A stretch of 64,000 nt of DNA from Sphingomonas pokkalii (GTDB lineage Bacteria > Pseudomonadota > Alphaproteobacteria > Sphingomonadales > Sphingomonadaceae), in NCBI RefSeq assembly GCF_003096275.1, contig NZ_QENQ01000001.1:2476731-2540730 (forward strand). Direction: 5' to 3'. The notes beneath the pieces are model-generated. The model saw only the letters and a program-made list of their open reading frames with translations. It ran no database searches and was not told the DNA's origin. Positions within the stretch are counted from its first letter, which is position 1, and every line of letters starts with the position of its first letter. Below are positions 1 through 8,712 of the stretch, one piece after another. Position numbers and translations under genes: made by a program.

Positions 1-465
1 CACCGCATCTGCGGCGGCCCCGCCGCCGGGCGCCGCGGTCGCGCCGGTGCCGCCGAGCGCCAGCCCGCCGGCCTTGTCCTTCAATTCGTTGACGATGCGC
101 TGGGCGAGCTTCGGGCCCACCCCGTTCGCCCGCGCGATCGTCGCCGCATCGGCGCGCGCCACGGCGGTGCGCAGTTCCTCGGGGGCAAGGATCGAAAGGA
201 TCGCCAGCGCCACCTTCGCCCCCACGCCCTGCACGCTGGTCAGCAGCTTGAACCAGTCGCGCTCGTCCGCGGTGGCGAAGCCCATCAGCCGGATCGAATC
301 CTCGCTGACCAGCATCTCGGTATGGATGGTCACCTGCTCGCCCACCGCGCCCAGTTTGTCGAGCGTCTTGGCCGAGGCGCCGACCAGATAGCCGACGCCG
401 TTCACGTCGATCACCGCATGATCGGCGCCGCTCGCCGCCAGCGCACCGCGCAGATGGGCGATCAT
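1..465 (-). CDS. ruvA: Holliday junction branch-migration protein RuvA (3' end beyond window)
   Basis: RuvA binds the four-way Holliday junction and loads the RuvB motor during recombinational repair in the cytoplasm. The start MIAHLRG is the classic RuvA N-terminus, leading into an OB-fold domain with the VNGVGYLV stretch. Two helix-hairpin-helix motifs follow, around residues 75-87 ([13 protein letters not shown]) and 107-121 ([15 protein letters not shown]). About 155 codons are present. The reading frame is still open at base 1, so the C-terminal RuvB-binding domain lies outside the window. An Ala/Gly-rich linker is reached at the window edge. ruvB would be expected next, off the left end. 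Confidence 0.95.
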   Translation of the reverse strand, partial: MIAHLRGALAASGADHAVIDVNGVGYLVGASAKTLDKLGAVGEQVTIHTEMLVSEDSIRLMGFATADERDWFKLLTSVQGVGAKVALAILSILAPEELRTAVARADAATIARANGVGPKLAQRIVNELKDKAGGLALGGTGATAAPGGGAAADAV

Positions 466-621
466 CGGAGGGGCCTCGGCGTGGCGATCGGAAGCGAGGT
501 CTGCTGGGTCACGTCGGTACATAAGCAGAACGACGCCCGCCGGAAAAGTGGGAATCGCCGCGCCCTCTGGCAATTCGCCGCAATGCTCCCCAATTCGGCC
601 GCGAAACAAAGGGGGCACCCG

Positions 622-1086
622 ATGATCGCTACGACGTTGTTGCTGCTCTGGCTCGCGCTGCTGGCCGCGGGCGACACGCCGACCGGCCGTCTGCTCCACC
701 GCGTGCTGGTCGTGGCACCGGCGCGTTGGGGGCTGCGCTGGTCGCGCGGCAATGTGATTCTGATCGTCTCCTTCCTGCTGTTCGCAACCTTCGTCCTCTG
801 GCTGATGGAAGAGGAAGGCGGCATTCTCGTCGGGATGATGGCGCCGGAACTGATCGGCTGGGTGACGATGTTCGACATCGGCGTGCTGGTCGATGCCGCA
901 CTCGCCACCGTCACGCTGGCATCGGCAATGCGGCTGCGCGGGTTCCGCCAGTGGGTCGCCGCCCGGATGCCGCGCCCCCGCGCCCGCCGGATGCGCCGCC
1001 CCGCCCGTCCGCGGGCGCCCGATCCGGAAGACGGGCGATGGACCTTCCCCAAAATCCATTGGCCACAACCGGCGCTCGCGGGCTAA
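622..1086 (+). CDS. small polytopic membrane protein of unknown function
   Basis: A 154-residue protein that I do not recognise. It has a hydrophobic N-terminus (residues 1-17), a strong membrane segment around 45-62 ending in an acidic EEE patch, and further hydrophobic stretches around 72-105. The tail is very basic ([10 protein letters not shown]) and probably cytoplasmic. The ATG at 622 follows a purine-rich AAAGGGGGC stretch. A longer in-frame extension back to 322 runs across the ruvA promoter region and is not credible. The stop lies 10 bases before the cobalamin adenosyltransferase start, so the two genes are probably cotranscribed. Confidence 0.6.
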   Translation: MIATTLLLLWLALLAAGDTPTGRLLHRVLVVAPARWGLRWSRGNVILIVSFLLFATFVLWLMEEEGGILVGMMAPELIGWVTMFDIGVLVDAALATVTLASAMRLRGFRQWVAARMPRPRARRMRRPARPRAPDPEDGRWTFPKIHWPQPALAG

Positions 1087-1096
1087 CGACACGGCC

Positions 1097-1660
1097 ATGG
1101 TCAAGCTCAACAAGATCTATACCCGCACCGGCGATGCCGGCACCACCGGCCTGGCGGACGGCTCGCGCGTCTCCAAGGCATCGGCTCGGCTGGAGGCGAT
1201 CGGCGACGTCGACGAAGCGAACAGCGCGATCGGCGTGGCGCGCACCCACCTCGCCGGCGATCCGCTCGATGCCGTGCTGGCGCGCATCCAGAACGATCTG
1301 TTCGATCTCGGCGCCGATCTCGCCACGCCGGGCGACCGTGAAGGCGCGCTGCGGATCACGCCCGATCAGGTCGAATGGCTCGAATCGGCGATCGATAGCG
1401 CCAACGAATCGCTGGCGCCGCTCAACAGCTTCGTCCTGCCGGGCGGCAGCCCCGCCGCCGCCGCGATCCACCTCGCCCGCGCGATCACCCGCCGCGCCGA
1501 ACGCGCCGCCGTCGCCGCCAACGATCAGGGCACGCTCAGCGCCAACGCGCTTATCTATCTCAATAGACTTTCGGATTTTTTGTTCGTCGCAGCCCGCGTG
1601 ATGAACCAAAACGGACGTGACGACGTTCTCTGGGTGCCTGGGGGGCCACGCGACCAATAG
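1097..1660 (+). CDS. PduO-type ATP:cob(I)alamin adenosyltransferase
   Basis: Transfers the 5'-deoxyadenosyl group of ATP to cob(I)alamin to make adenosylcobalamin. The 187-residue length is normal for the PduO/MMAB family. The N-terminal nucleotide-binding signature [14 protein letters not shown] spans residues 9-22. The conserved helical segment with [13 protein letters not shown] is present, and the protein ends with the family-typical VLWVPGG. The ATG at 1097 gives the canonical start ([13 protein letters not shown]). No cobalamin riboswitch or other cobalamin gene is visible nearby, so the role is probably cofactor salvage for a B12 enzyme encoded elsewhere. Confidence 0.93.
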   Translation: MVKLNKIYTRTGDAGTTGLADGSRVSKASARLEAIGDVDEANSAIGVARTHLAGDPLDAVLARIQNDLFDLGADLATPGDREGALRITPDQVEWLESAIDSANESLAPLNSFVLPGGSPAAAAIHLARAITRRAERAAVAANDQGTLSANALIYLNRLSDFLFVAARVMNQNGRDDVLWVPGGPRDQ

Positions 1661-1726
1661 CCGTCCGGGCACGCTCATCCCTCCGTATGGGTTGCCTCGC
1701 GGGCAGGCTTGCGGTAGGAGAACAGA

Positions 1727-3004
1727 GTGAGAACGGAATCTGCCATCTCCGCTGCTCCCGCGGCGCTTGCCGATCGCTATGCGGCAGTGCGGGCGCTCAG
1801 CAGCGCGCTGGTCGCGCCGCTTTCGGATGCCGATGCGACGATCCAGTCGATGGACGATGCCTCGCCGGCCAAATGGCATCTCGCGCATACGACCTGGTTC
1901 TTCGAAACCTTCGTGCTGCGCGATCATGTGGCCGGGTATCGCCTGTTCGACGAACGCTGGCCGTTCCTGTTCAACAGCTATTACGAAGCGGAAGGGCAGC
2001 GCCATGCCCGTCCGCGCCGCGGGATGCTCTCCCGCCCGACGCTGGACGAGGTGCACGCCTATCGCGCGGCGGTGGACCACGCCATTTTTGAAGCGATTCC
2101 AATCCTTTCCCCCGAAGCTCAGGCACTGATCGCGCTCGGCTGCCAGCATGAGCAGCAGCACCAGGAATTGCTGCTCACCGACATGCTCCACCATTTCTCG
2201 GTCAATCCGCTGGCGCCGGCCGTCTGGCCGGCCGCTGCCAAGGTGCCGGTGGCGGTGCCCGGCCCGATCGGCTGGATACAGGGTGCGGACGGCATGGTGA
2301 CGATCGGCAGCGCCGGGCAACCTTCGCCACATCCGGCGGATTTCGCCTTCGATTGCGAAGGCCCGCGCCACCAGGCGCTGCTCACGCCCCACGCGCTGGC
2401 CGATCGCACCGTTACCAACGGCGAATGGGCGGCGTTCATCGCCGATGGCGGCTATGCCGATCCGCGCCACTGGCTATCGGACGGCTGGGCCTGGGTGCAG
2501 GCGAACCGCATCGGCGCCCCGCTCTACTGGCAGCAGATCGACGGCGTCTGGACACGCTTCGGCCTCGACGGCCGCCGCCCGATCGATCCGGCCGCGCCGG
2601 TGACGCATGTCAGCTTCTTCGAGGCCGATGCCTATGCCGGCTGGGCCGGGGCGCGATTGCCGACCGAGTTCGAATGGGAAGCCGCCGCCGCGGGCGCCGA
2701 TCCACGCTCCGGCAACCAGCTCGACGCCGCAGGCCCGGTCGAGCCGCGCCCGTCGACAAGTGGCCCGGCCTGGTTCGGCGATGTCTGGGAATGGACCGGC
2801 AGCGCCTATCGCCCCTATCCCGGCTTCCGTGCCGTCGAGGGTGCGGTCGGCGAATATAACGGCAAGTTCATGAGCGGGCAGTGCGTGCTGCGCGGCGGCA
2901 GCTGCGCCACCCCGCGCGGCCATGTCCGGGCGAGCTACCGCAATTTCTTCTATCCCCACCAGCGCTGGCAGTTCACCGGCGTACGTCTGGCGAAGGACCT
3001 CTGA
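1727..3004 (+). CDS. egtB: ergothioneine biosynthesis sulfoxide synthase EgtB
   Basis: Non-heme iron enzyme that joins a cysteine-derived thiol to the imidazole of hercynine using O2, the central step of ergothioneine synthesis. The 425-residue protein has an N-terminal DinB-like domain followed by an FGE-sulfatase (formylglycine-generating-enzyme) domain from about residue 195. Iron ligands are recognisable as H51 in [11 protein letters not shown] and H141/H145 in HEQQHQE. The C-terminal domain shows [21 protein letters not shown] and [10 protein letters not shown]. The GTG start at 1727 has a good TAGGAGA ribosome site at 1715-1721. It overlaps egtD by one base, indicating coupled translation. 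Confidence 0.95.
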   Translation: MRTESAISAAPAALADRYAAVRALSSALVAPLSDADATIQSMDDASPAKWHLAHTTWFFETFVLRDHVAGYRLFDERWPFLFNSYYEAEGQRHARPRRGMLSRPTLDEVHAYRAAVDHAIFEAIPILSPEAQALIALGCQHEQQHQELLLTDMLHHFSVNPLAPAVWPAAAKVPVAVPGPIGWIQGADGMVTIGSAGQPSPHPADFAFDCEGPRHQALLTPHALADRTVTNGEWAAFIADGGYADPRHWLSDGWAWVQANRIGAPLYWQQIDGVWTRFGLDGRRPIDPAAPVTHVSFFEADAYAGWAGARLPTEFEWEAAAAGADPRSGNQLDAAGPVEPRPSTSGPAWFGDVWEWTGSAYRPYPGFRAVEGAVGEYNGKFMSGQCVLRGGSCATPRGHVRASYRNFFYPHQRWQFTGVRLAKDL

Positions 3005-3996
3005 TGCTCAAGCAGGAACTCGAAGACGGCCCATTCTCCTTCCACAGGGCAAGCCTTGCCGATCCCCATTTCCGCGCCGACGTGCTGGCCGGCCTCGCCG
3101 CCAGCCCGCGCGCGATCCCCGCGCGCTGGTTCTACGACCGCCGCGGCTCGGAACTGTTCGAGGCGATCACCGAGCTCCCCGAATATTATCCGACGCGCAC
3201 CGAAACGGCGCTGCTCGAATCGATCGCCGGCGATCTCGCCGCGCTGGCCGCGCCCGATGCGGCGGTCGTCGAATTCGGCTCGGGCTCGTCGGTGAAGACG
3301 CCGCGGCTGCTCCGCGCGATCGAGCCGGCCGCCTATGTGCCGATCGACATTTCGGGCGAATTCCTGCGCCACTCCGCCGCCCAACTTTCCCAGGCCTTTC
3401 CCGGCCTGCCGGTCTATCCGGTGGAAGCCGATTTCCTCCGCCCGGTGCCGCTGCCGGAGCAGGTGGCGAAGATGCCCAAGCTCGGCTTCTTTCCCGGCTC
3501 GACGATCGGCAACATGAACGCCTGGCACGCGATAGACCTGTTGCGGGCGATGCGCGAATGGCTCGGCGAAGGCGCCCGGCTGCTGATCGGGATGGACCGG
3601 GTCAAGTCGCCCGAGATCCTGGTCCCCGCCTATGACGATGCGTCGGGCGTGACGGCGGCGTTCAACCTCAACCTGCTGGAACGGATCAACCGCGAGCTGG
3701 ATGGCACGATTCCCATGGACGCCTTCCGTCACCGCGCGATCTGGAACGCCGACTATGCCCGGATCGAGATGCATCTCGAAGCCCAGCGCGACGTCGACTT
3801 CTCCGTGGCCGGCCGCCCCTTCCATCTGCGGGCGGGCGAGACGATCCACACCGAGAACAGCCACAAATACGGCCCCAACGGCGCGCGCCAGCTGCTCCGC
3901 GCCGGCGGCTGGACGCCGATCGAACAATGGACCGACGAGAAGGACTGGTTCGCGCTGATCCTCTGCGAGGCCCAGCCGCTTCGCCGGGCGCCCTAG
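3004..3996 (+). CDS. egtD: L-histidine N-alpha-methyltransferase EgtD
   Basis: Trimethylates histidine to hercynine with S-adenosylmethionine, supplying the EgtB substrate. The 330-residue length fits the family. ARWFYDRRGSELFE (40-53) and LPEYYPTRTE (58-67) are family signatures. The SAM-binding loop EFGSGSS is at 90-96 and the ribose-binding acidic stretch YVPIDIS follows. The ATG overlaps the egtB stop, so this is a two-gene operon. No egtA, egtC or egtE homologue is present, which agrees with bacterial pathways that use cysteine directly and other lyases. The gene ends just before a palindromic repeat region. Confidence 0.95.
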   Translation: MLKQELEDGPFSFHRASLADPHFRADVLAGLAASPRAIPARWFYDRRGSELFEAITELPEYYPTRTETALLESIAGDLAALAAPDAAVVEFGSGSSVKTPRLLRAIEPAAYVPIDISGEFLRHSAAQLSQAFPGLPVYPVEADFLRPVPLPEQVAKMPKLGFFPGSTIGNMNAWHAIDLLRAMREWLGEGARLLIGMDRVKSPEILVPAYDDASGVTAAFNLNLLERINRELDGTIPMDAFRHRAIWNADYARIEMHLEAQRDVDFSVAGRPFHLRAGETIHTENSHKYGPNGARQLLRAGGWTPIEQWTDEKDWFALILCEAQPLRRAP

Positions 3997-4012
3997 TTTC
4001 CTGGTTTCACAC

Positions 4013-4230
4013 AAAGGCGCGAAGCGCTCTGGTTCGCGCAGAGGCGCAGAGGACGCAGAGAAAAAGGAGGGGCGCTTCGCGCCAAGGGATGATTGTCTGG
4101 CGCCAGCTGGGCGTCACCCCACACAAATTCCCCCTCTGCGTCCTCCGCGCCTCTGCGCGCAAAAAACCTTCTTCTCTTCGCGACTTCGCGCCTTCGCGCG
4201 AAATGACGATCCCCGAACCAACCGGTTGAC
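4013..4230. repeat. intergenic long inverted repeat
   Basis: Non-coding DNA between egtD and the threonine aldolase gene, with two arms that can fold on each other. Bases 4037-4060 and 4134-4157 are reverse complements over 24 positions with a single mismatch. They are flanked by further runs of GCGAAG and CTTCGCG words (about 4018-4030 and 4175-4202). The layout looks like a small non-autonomous or REP-like chromosomal repeat. It could also act as a transcript-end hairpin for egtBD. Sequence alone does not say whether it is mobile. Confidence 0.7.
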
Positions 4231-4262
4231 CCTCGCCGAAGGAACCCGCAAGGCTCCCGTCC

Positions 4263-5264
4263 ATGCGCTTCTTTTCGGACAATGCCGCCGCCGTCTGCCC
4301 GCCCGTGCTCCAGGCGCTGGTCGACGCCAACACGCTCGATACCGCCTATGACGGCGATGCCTGGTCGCAGCGGCTCGACGGCGCCTTTTCCGATCTGTTC
4401 GGCACGCAGGTCCGCGCCCTCTGGGTGCCCACCGGGACGGCCGCGAACTGCCTCGCGCTCACCGCGCTCTGCCCGCCGCATGGCGGCATCGTCTGCCACC
4501 GCGACGCGCACATCAACTGCGACGAAGGCGGCGCGCCGGAGTTCTATACCCATGGCGCCAAGCTGCTCGCCGCCACCGGGCCCGGCGCCAAGCTGACGCC
4601 CGACGCCATCCGCGCGGTGATCGATCCGATCCGCCATGATGTGCATCAGGTGCAGCCGCACGCCATCTCGATCACCAACGCCACCGAATATGGCCTGGCC
4701 TATACGCCGGACGAGGTGGCGGCGATCGGCGATCTGGCAAAGGCGCGGAAGCTCGGCCTGCACATGGACGGCGCCCGCTTCGCCAATGCCATGGCGCATT
4801 GCGGCTGCCATCCCGGCGACGTCACCTGGCGCGCCGGGGTCGATGCGCTGAGCTTCGGCTTCGTCAAGAATGGCGGCATGAGCGCCGAGGCGCTGGTCTT
4901 CTTCCGGCCCGACCTCGCCGATGTGACGCTGTACCGCCGCAAGCGCGCCGGGCTGCTCTTCTCCAAGGGGCGCTATCTCGCCGCGCAGCTGCTGGCGATG
5001 GTGGAGAACGACGTGTGGCTGGCCAATGCCCGCGCCGCCAATGCCGGCGCGCGGCTGCTCGCCGAGGCGGCGGGCGACCGGTTGGTACATCCGGCGCAGG
5101 CGAACGAAGTGTTCCTGAAGGCGAACCCGCAGGAAGCCGAAGCCTTGCGCGCGCTCGGCTTCGACTTCTACGACTGGGCCGAGGGCGAAATCCGCCTCGT
5201 CACCAGCTGGGACCAGGCGGAGGAAGCGATCCGGCCGCTGGCGCAAGCGATCGCGGCGCTGTGA
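4263..5264 (+). CDS. ltaE: low-specificity L-threonine aldolase / beta-eliminating lyase
   Basis: PLP (pyridoxal phosphate)-dependent enzyme expected to cleave L-threonine or L-allo-threonine to glycine and acetaldehyde. The 333-residue protein shows the fold type I aldolase landmarks: PTGTAANCLAL near 56-66, LHMDGARFANA near 166-176, and the Schiff-base lysine K202 in SFGFVKNGG. The N-terminus MRFFSDNAA matches the family and supports the start. The upstream region is occupied by a repeat, so it is probably an independent transcript. A related beta-eliminating lyase specificity cannot be excluded from sequence. Confidence 0.85.
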   Translation: MRFFSDNAAAVCPPVLQALVDANTLDTAYDGDAWSQRLDGAFSDLFGTQVRALWVPTGTAANCLALTALCPPHGGIVCHRDAHINCDEGGAPEFYTHGAKLLAATGPGAKLTPDAIRAVIDPIRHDVHQVQPHAISITNATEYGLAYTPDEVAAIGDLAKARKLGLHMDGARFANAMAHCGCHPGDVTWRAGVDALSFGFVKNGGMSAEALVFFRPDLADVTLYRRKRAGLLFSKGRYLAAQLLAMVENDVWLANARAANAGARLLAEAAGDRLVHPAQANEVFLKANPQEAEALRALGFDFYDWAEGEIRLVTSWDQAEEAIRPLAQAIAAL

Positions 5265-5280
5265 GGGGTAGCCTCTTCAT

Positions 5281-5403
5281 CCTCCCCCGCCAGGGGCAGG
5301 TGTCGCGCGCCAGCGCGACGGAGGGGGCGGATGCCAGAACGACGGCGGTGGGGCTTCCTCCCCCTCCGTCGCCTTCGGCGCCACCTCCCCCTGGCGGGGG
5401 AGG
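5281..5403. repeat. palindromic intergenic repeat ending in a ribosome-binding site
   Basis: A nearly complete 123-base palindrome. The outer 16-base arms, 5281-5296 and 5388-5403, are exact reverse complements. An inner pair at 5315-5327 and 5360-5372 is also exact over 13 bases. The outer right arm ends in GGGGGAGG directly before the ATG of the DMT transporter at 5404. The repeat therefore supplies, and in the folded RNA could hide, that gene's ribosome site. It looks like a chromosomal REP-type element. Confidence 0.75.
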
Positions 5404-6330
5404 ATGGTGGTGAGCGGCCTCACCCAGCCCCCCCGCTCCGCCCGGGTGACGGTCCTCATCCCGTTCCTGCTGGTGACGCTGATCTGGGGCTCGACCTGGC
5501 TCGTCATCAAGGATCAGCTCGCGGTGGTGCCGCCAAGCTGGTCGGTCAGTTATCGCTTCCTGGTGGCGGGCGTGACCACGCTGATCTGGGCGGCCCTGCG
5601 CAAGGATCGGCTGTGGCTCGATGCGCGCGGGCTCGCCTTCGCCACAAGCCTCGGCCTCGCCCAGTTCGTGCTCAACTTCAACTTCGTCTATCGCGCGGAA
5701 GCGCACGTCACCTCGGGTGTCGTCGCCGTGGTCTATGCGCTGCTGCTGGTGCCGAACGCGCTCCTCGCCCGGATCTTCCTCGGCCAGCGCATGGGCCGGC
5801 AACTGCTGATCGGCTCGGTTGTGGCGATGGCCGGGGTAGCGCTGCTGTTCGTCCATGAAGCGCGCCTCAACCCGGTCGGGCCGCACGAGGCGCTGCTCGG
5901 CATCGGCATCGCGCTGGCAGGCGTGCTCTCTGCCTCGGTCGCCAACGTGATGCAGGCGACCCGCACCGCCAAGGCCTATCCGATGGCGACCACGCTCGGC
6001 TGGGCGATGCTGATCGGCGCCGGGCTCGATGCCGTGTTCGCGCTGGCGACGGTAGGGCCGCCGATGATCGAGGCGCGGCCCGCCTATCTGCTCGGCATCC
6101 TCTATCTGGGCGTGATCGGCTCCTCGATCACCTTCACCCTCTATTTCCAGCTGATTCGCACCATCGGCCCGGCCAAGGCCGCCTATACCAGCGTGCTGAT
6201 CCCGGTGATCGCGATGCTGCTGTCGACTCTGTTCGAAGGCTATCGCTGGTCGCTGCTCGCGGTCGGCGGCGGCGTGCTGGTGCTCGCCGGGCTGGTGCTG
6301 GCCCTCAGGGCACGCAGGCCCAACCGATAA
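5404..6330 (+). CDS. DMT-superfamily (EamA) transporter
   Basis: Inner-membrane permease of the drug/metabolite transporter superfamily; the substrate is unknown. The 308 residues hold about ten hydrophobic segments in two EamA repeats. The N-terminal LIWGSTWLVIKDQLAVVPP is a family hallmark, and the second repeat contains YLGVIGSSITFTLYFQLI. The ATG at 5404 is the first in-frame start and abuts the repeat-derived GGGGGAGG; a GTG at 5443 is an alternative. The 3' end overlaps the convergent epimerase gene by 91 bases. Confidence 0.85.
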   Translation: MVVSGLTQPPRSARVTVLIPFLLVTLIWGSTWLVIKDQLAVVPPSWSVSYRFLVAGVTTLIWAALRKDRLWLDARGLAFATSLGLAQFVLNFNFVYRAEAHVTSGVVAVVYALLLVPNALLARIFLGQRMGRQLLIGSVVAMAGVALLFVHEARLNPVGPHEALLGIGIALAGVLSASVANVMQATRTAKAYPMATTLGWAMLIGAGLDAVFALATVGPPMIEARPAYLLGILYLGVIGSSITFTLYFQLIRTIGPAKAAYTSVLIPVIAMLLSTLFEGYRWSLLAVGGGVLVLAGLVLALRARRPNR

Positions 6331-7070
6331 TCCGAATATTGCGGCCGCCAGCCGAGCAGCCGCTTCGCCTTGCCGTTCGCCACCCGTCGGTTCTCGGCAT
6401 AGAAGGCGCGCGAGGCGGCACTCAGTTCCACCGCATCGGGCGCCAGCTCCGGCCCCGGATCGGTCCCCAGCAGCATGGCGGCATAGGCCAGCACATCGGC
6501 CTGGGGCGCCGGATGATCGTCGGCCAGATTGTAGATGCCCGTCGGGCCGTCGAACGCCGCGATCACGCCGGCGACCAGGTCGTCGACATGCACCCGGCTG
6601 AACACCTGGCCCGGAAACTTCACCCGCACCGCGCCCGCCGCCATCCGCTCCAGCGCCGATCGCTCCGGCCCGTAGATTCCGGGCAGCCGGATCACACAGG
6701 CGCGCGGCAGCGCCGCCCAGTCCTGGTCCGCCGCCATCCGCGGCCCCCGCCGCCCGCGCAAGGGGGCGCTTTCGTCCACCCAGCCGCCGCCGGTATCGCC
6801 ATAGACGCCCGTGGAGGAGAGATAGCCCAGCCACGCCCCGCTCCTCGCCAGATCGCCGCCATAGGTCGCCAGCACCGGATCGCCCTCGCCCGGCGGGATG
6901 CTCGACAGGATGTGCGTCGCCGCCGCAATCCGGGCCCGCGTGCCCTCGACATCGCCGAAGGTCGCGCGCGTCACCGCCGCGACGTCGCCGCCGCGCGCGG
7001 CCACCGCCGCCATCAGGCGCGAGGCGCTGTAGCCGGGGCCGAAGACCAGCAGGCGCACGGCGCCGCTCAT
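6240..7070 (-). CDS. NAD(P)-dependent epimerase-like SDR protein
   Basis: An extended-SDR-like protein of 276 residues. The nucleotide-binding loop FGPGYSASR is at 10-18, and the GVYGDTGGGWVDE stretch (around residue 90) occupies the place of the YxxxK region in atypical sugar epimerases. RLPGIYGPERSALE and VHVDDLVAGVIAAF are typical of YeeZ-like family members. Its ATG overlaps the stop of the M28 peptidase gene by four bases, so it is the last gene of that operon. The last 91 bases run into the 3' end of the DMT gene because no earlier stop occurs, so the C-terminal tail is probably not functionally important. The substrate is unknown. Confidence 0.8.
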   Translation of the reverse strand: MSGAVRLLVFGPGYSASRLMAAVAARGGDVAAVTRATFGDVEGTRARIAAATHILSSIPPGEGDPVLATYGGDLARSGAWLGYLSSTGVYGDTGGGWVDESAPLRGRRGPRMAADQDWAALPRACVIRLPGIYGPERSALERMAAGAVRVKFPGQVFSRVHVDDLVAGVIAAFDGPTGIYNLADDHPAPQADVLAYAAMLLGTDPGPELAPDAVELSAASRAFYAENRRVANGKAKRLLGWRPQYSDYRLGLRALRASTSPASTSTPPPTASSDQR

Positions 7071-8692
7071 TGCCCGCCCTCCCCGCCGAACATCGTTCCG
7101 AAGAAATCGCCCCGGTTCCATGTCGGCCGCGCCTCCGCATCGGCCAGCGCCAGCACCGTCGCCTGCGCGACCCGCTTGAACCGCACCGCCGATTTCCAGT
7201 CGAACGGCAGATCGATCTGGTCGGACGGCTGGTGATAGTGGCGATTGAGGAATGTGCGGCCGGCGGCGGCGCCGGTTCCGCCCGGCCCGGTATCGATCGA
7301 AACTGCCGGAATGCCGGCCCGGACGAAGCTGTAGTGATCCGATCGCACGAAGAACATCTCCTCCGGCTCGGGGTCGGGAACCACCCCCAGCCCTTCGGCA
7401 CGCGCCGCCGCCGCCACTGCCGGGCCCAGGCTCGAACGCTCGCCGCCGAGCACTACCAGGTCGACCAGCGGATAGGTGAGGATCGGCATGTCGAGGTTCA
7501 CATCGGCGACGATCGATCCCTTCGGCACGGTGGGATAGCGCGTGAAATATGCAGAGCCGAGCAACCCCTTTTCCTCGGCCGTCAGCGCCAGGAACAGAAT
7601 CGATCGGCGGGGACGCCTGCCGCTTTCCTGGATCGCCCGCGCGATCTCGAGGATCATCGATACGCCCGCGGCATTGTCCATCGCGCCGTTGTAGATCGAA
7701 TCGCCCCGAACCTCCCTGCCGATGCCGATATGGTCGAGATGGGCGGTCAGCGCGACATATTGGCCGCGTAGCGTCGGATCGCGGCCTTCGATCAGGCCCA
7801 CCACATTGCGGCTGTCCCGCGTCGCGATCCGGGTCTTGTTCGCAACCGACAGATGGCCCACGAGCCGCCCGGTCGGCATCCGGTCGCCGCGCATATCGGC
7901 CGCCTGCACCTCCGCCCAGCGCATCGCGGCGCCGTCGAACAGCTTGGCGGCGCCGGCCTGGCTCACCTGCCCCACCACCGGCGCGCGGGGCGACGGGTCG
8001 TCGGTTGCCCCGTCCGGCCCCACCCATCCGGTGCGCGGATAGGCATAATAAGGCGCGATGCTTTCGACGCTGAAGTCCCGCCGCCGCGCCGCGGTCTCCA
8101 GCACCAGCACCGCCTTGGCGCCGCGCGCGCCGGCCAGCCGCGCCTTCTGCGCGTCGTCGTCAAAATGCGCGCGCACATCGGCCGGCAGGGCGGCGGGCGC
8201 GCCGGCCAGGATCGCCACGATCTTGCCCCGTACGTCCAGGCCCGCATAATCGTCGCGGCCCGCGGCCGCATAGACGATGCCATAGCCGGCGAAGACGATC
8301 TCGCCCTCGGCCTTGAAATCGGGCGCCGACGGCACCGGTTCGTTCACGAAATCCTTGCCGAAGAGGAAGGGCACGTCGCGTCCGCGCCGGCGCAGGGTCC
8401 AGGTTGCGCGTTCTGCCGGGCGATAGGTGGTAAGCGTCACCGGCTGGAACCAGCTGCCATCGGTACCGCCGGGCTTCAGCCCCGCCGCCAGCATCCGCGC
8501 GGCGACATAGTCGGCCGCCACGTCGAAATCGCGCGTGCCGGCCTCGCGCCCGCGCAGGGAATCGGCAGCGAGGAACTGGATATGCGCCTTCAGCGCCGCC
8601 TGTTCCGGCGTCAGCGCCGCCGGCTGCGCCACCGTCGCCACCGGGGCGGCAGCGAACAGCAGCAGCGCGACCAACGGCCGGAACATGCCCAT
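7067..8692 (-). CDS. secreted M28-family zinc peptidase with PA domain (copy 1)
   Basis: Di-zinc aminopeptidase family M28 of 541 residues. A signal peptide (cleavage near ATVAQP) points to export. A protease-associated insert lies around 128-260. Metal and catalytic residues are visible in order: LTAHLDHIG, GAMDNAAG, LTAEEKGLLGS, DVNLDMP and NRHYHQPSDQ. It lies next to a second M28 gene of the same architecture, 20 bases upstream on the same strand, suggesting tandem duplication and cotranscription. An alternative start is the ATG at 8686 (MFRP). Likely role: breakdown of peptides in the periplasm or outside the cell. Confidence 0.9.
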   Translation of the reverse strand: MGMFRPLVALLLFAAAPVATVAQPAALTPEQAALKAHIQFLAADSLRGREAGTRDFDVAADYVAARMLAAGLKPGGTDGSWFQPVTLTTYRPAERATWTLRRRGRDVPFLFGKDFVNEPVPSAPDFKAEGEIVFAGYGIVYAAAGRDDYAGLDVRGKIVAILAGAPAALPADVRAHFDDDAQKARLAGARGAKAVLVLETAARRRDFSVESIAPYYAYPRTGWVGPDGATDDPSPRAPVVGQVSQAGAAKLFDGAAMRWAEVQAADMRGDRMPTGRLVGHLSVANKTRIATRDSRNVVGLIEGRDPTLRGQYVALTAHLDHIGIGREVRGDSIYNGAMDNAAGVSMILEIARAIQESGRRPRRSILFLALTAEEKGLLGSAYFTRYPTVPKGSIVADVNLDMPILTYPLVDLVVLGGERSSLGPAVAAAARAEGLGVVPDPEPEEMFFVRSDHYSFVRAGIPAVSIDTGPGGTGAAAGRTFLNRHYHQPSDQIDLPFDWKSAVRFKRVAQATVLALADAEARPTWNRGDFFGTMFGGEGGQ

Positions 8693-8712
8693 CCTTGTCG
8701 CTCCCCGACCGG

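Noticed and set aside
1661-1726. Cobalamin or other riboswitch near the adenosyltransferase or egtB
   Set aside because: The interval is only 66 bases and shows no B12-box or known aptamer pattern.
911-2470. 519-codon minus-strand frame opposite the adenosyltransferase and egtB
   Set aside because: It is antisense to two well-supported genes and its translation is low-complexity Arg/Gly-rich without a family.
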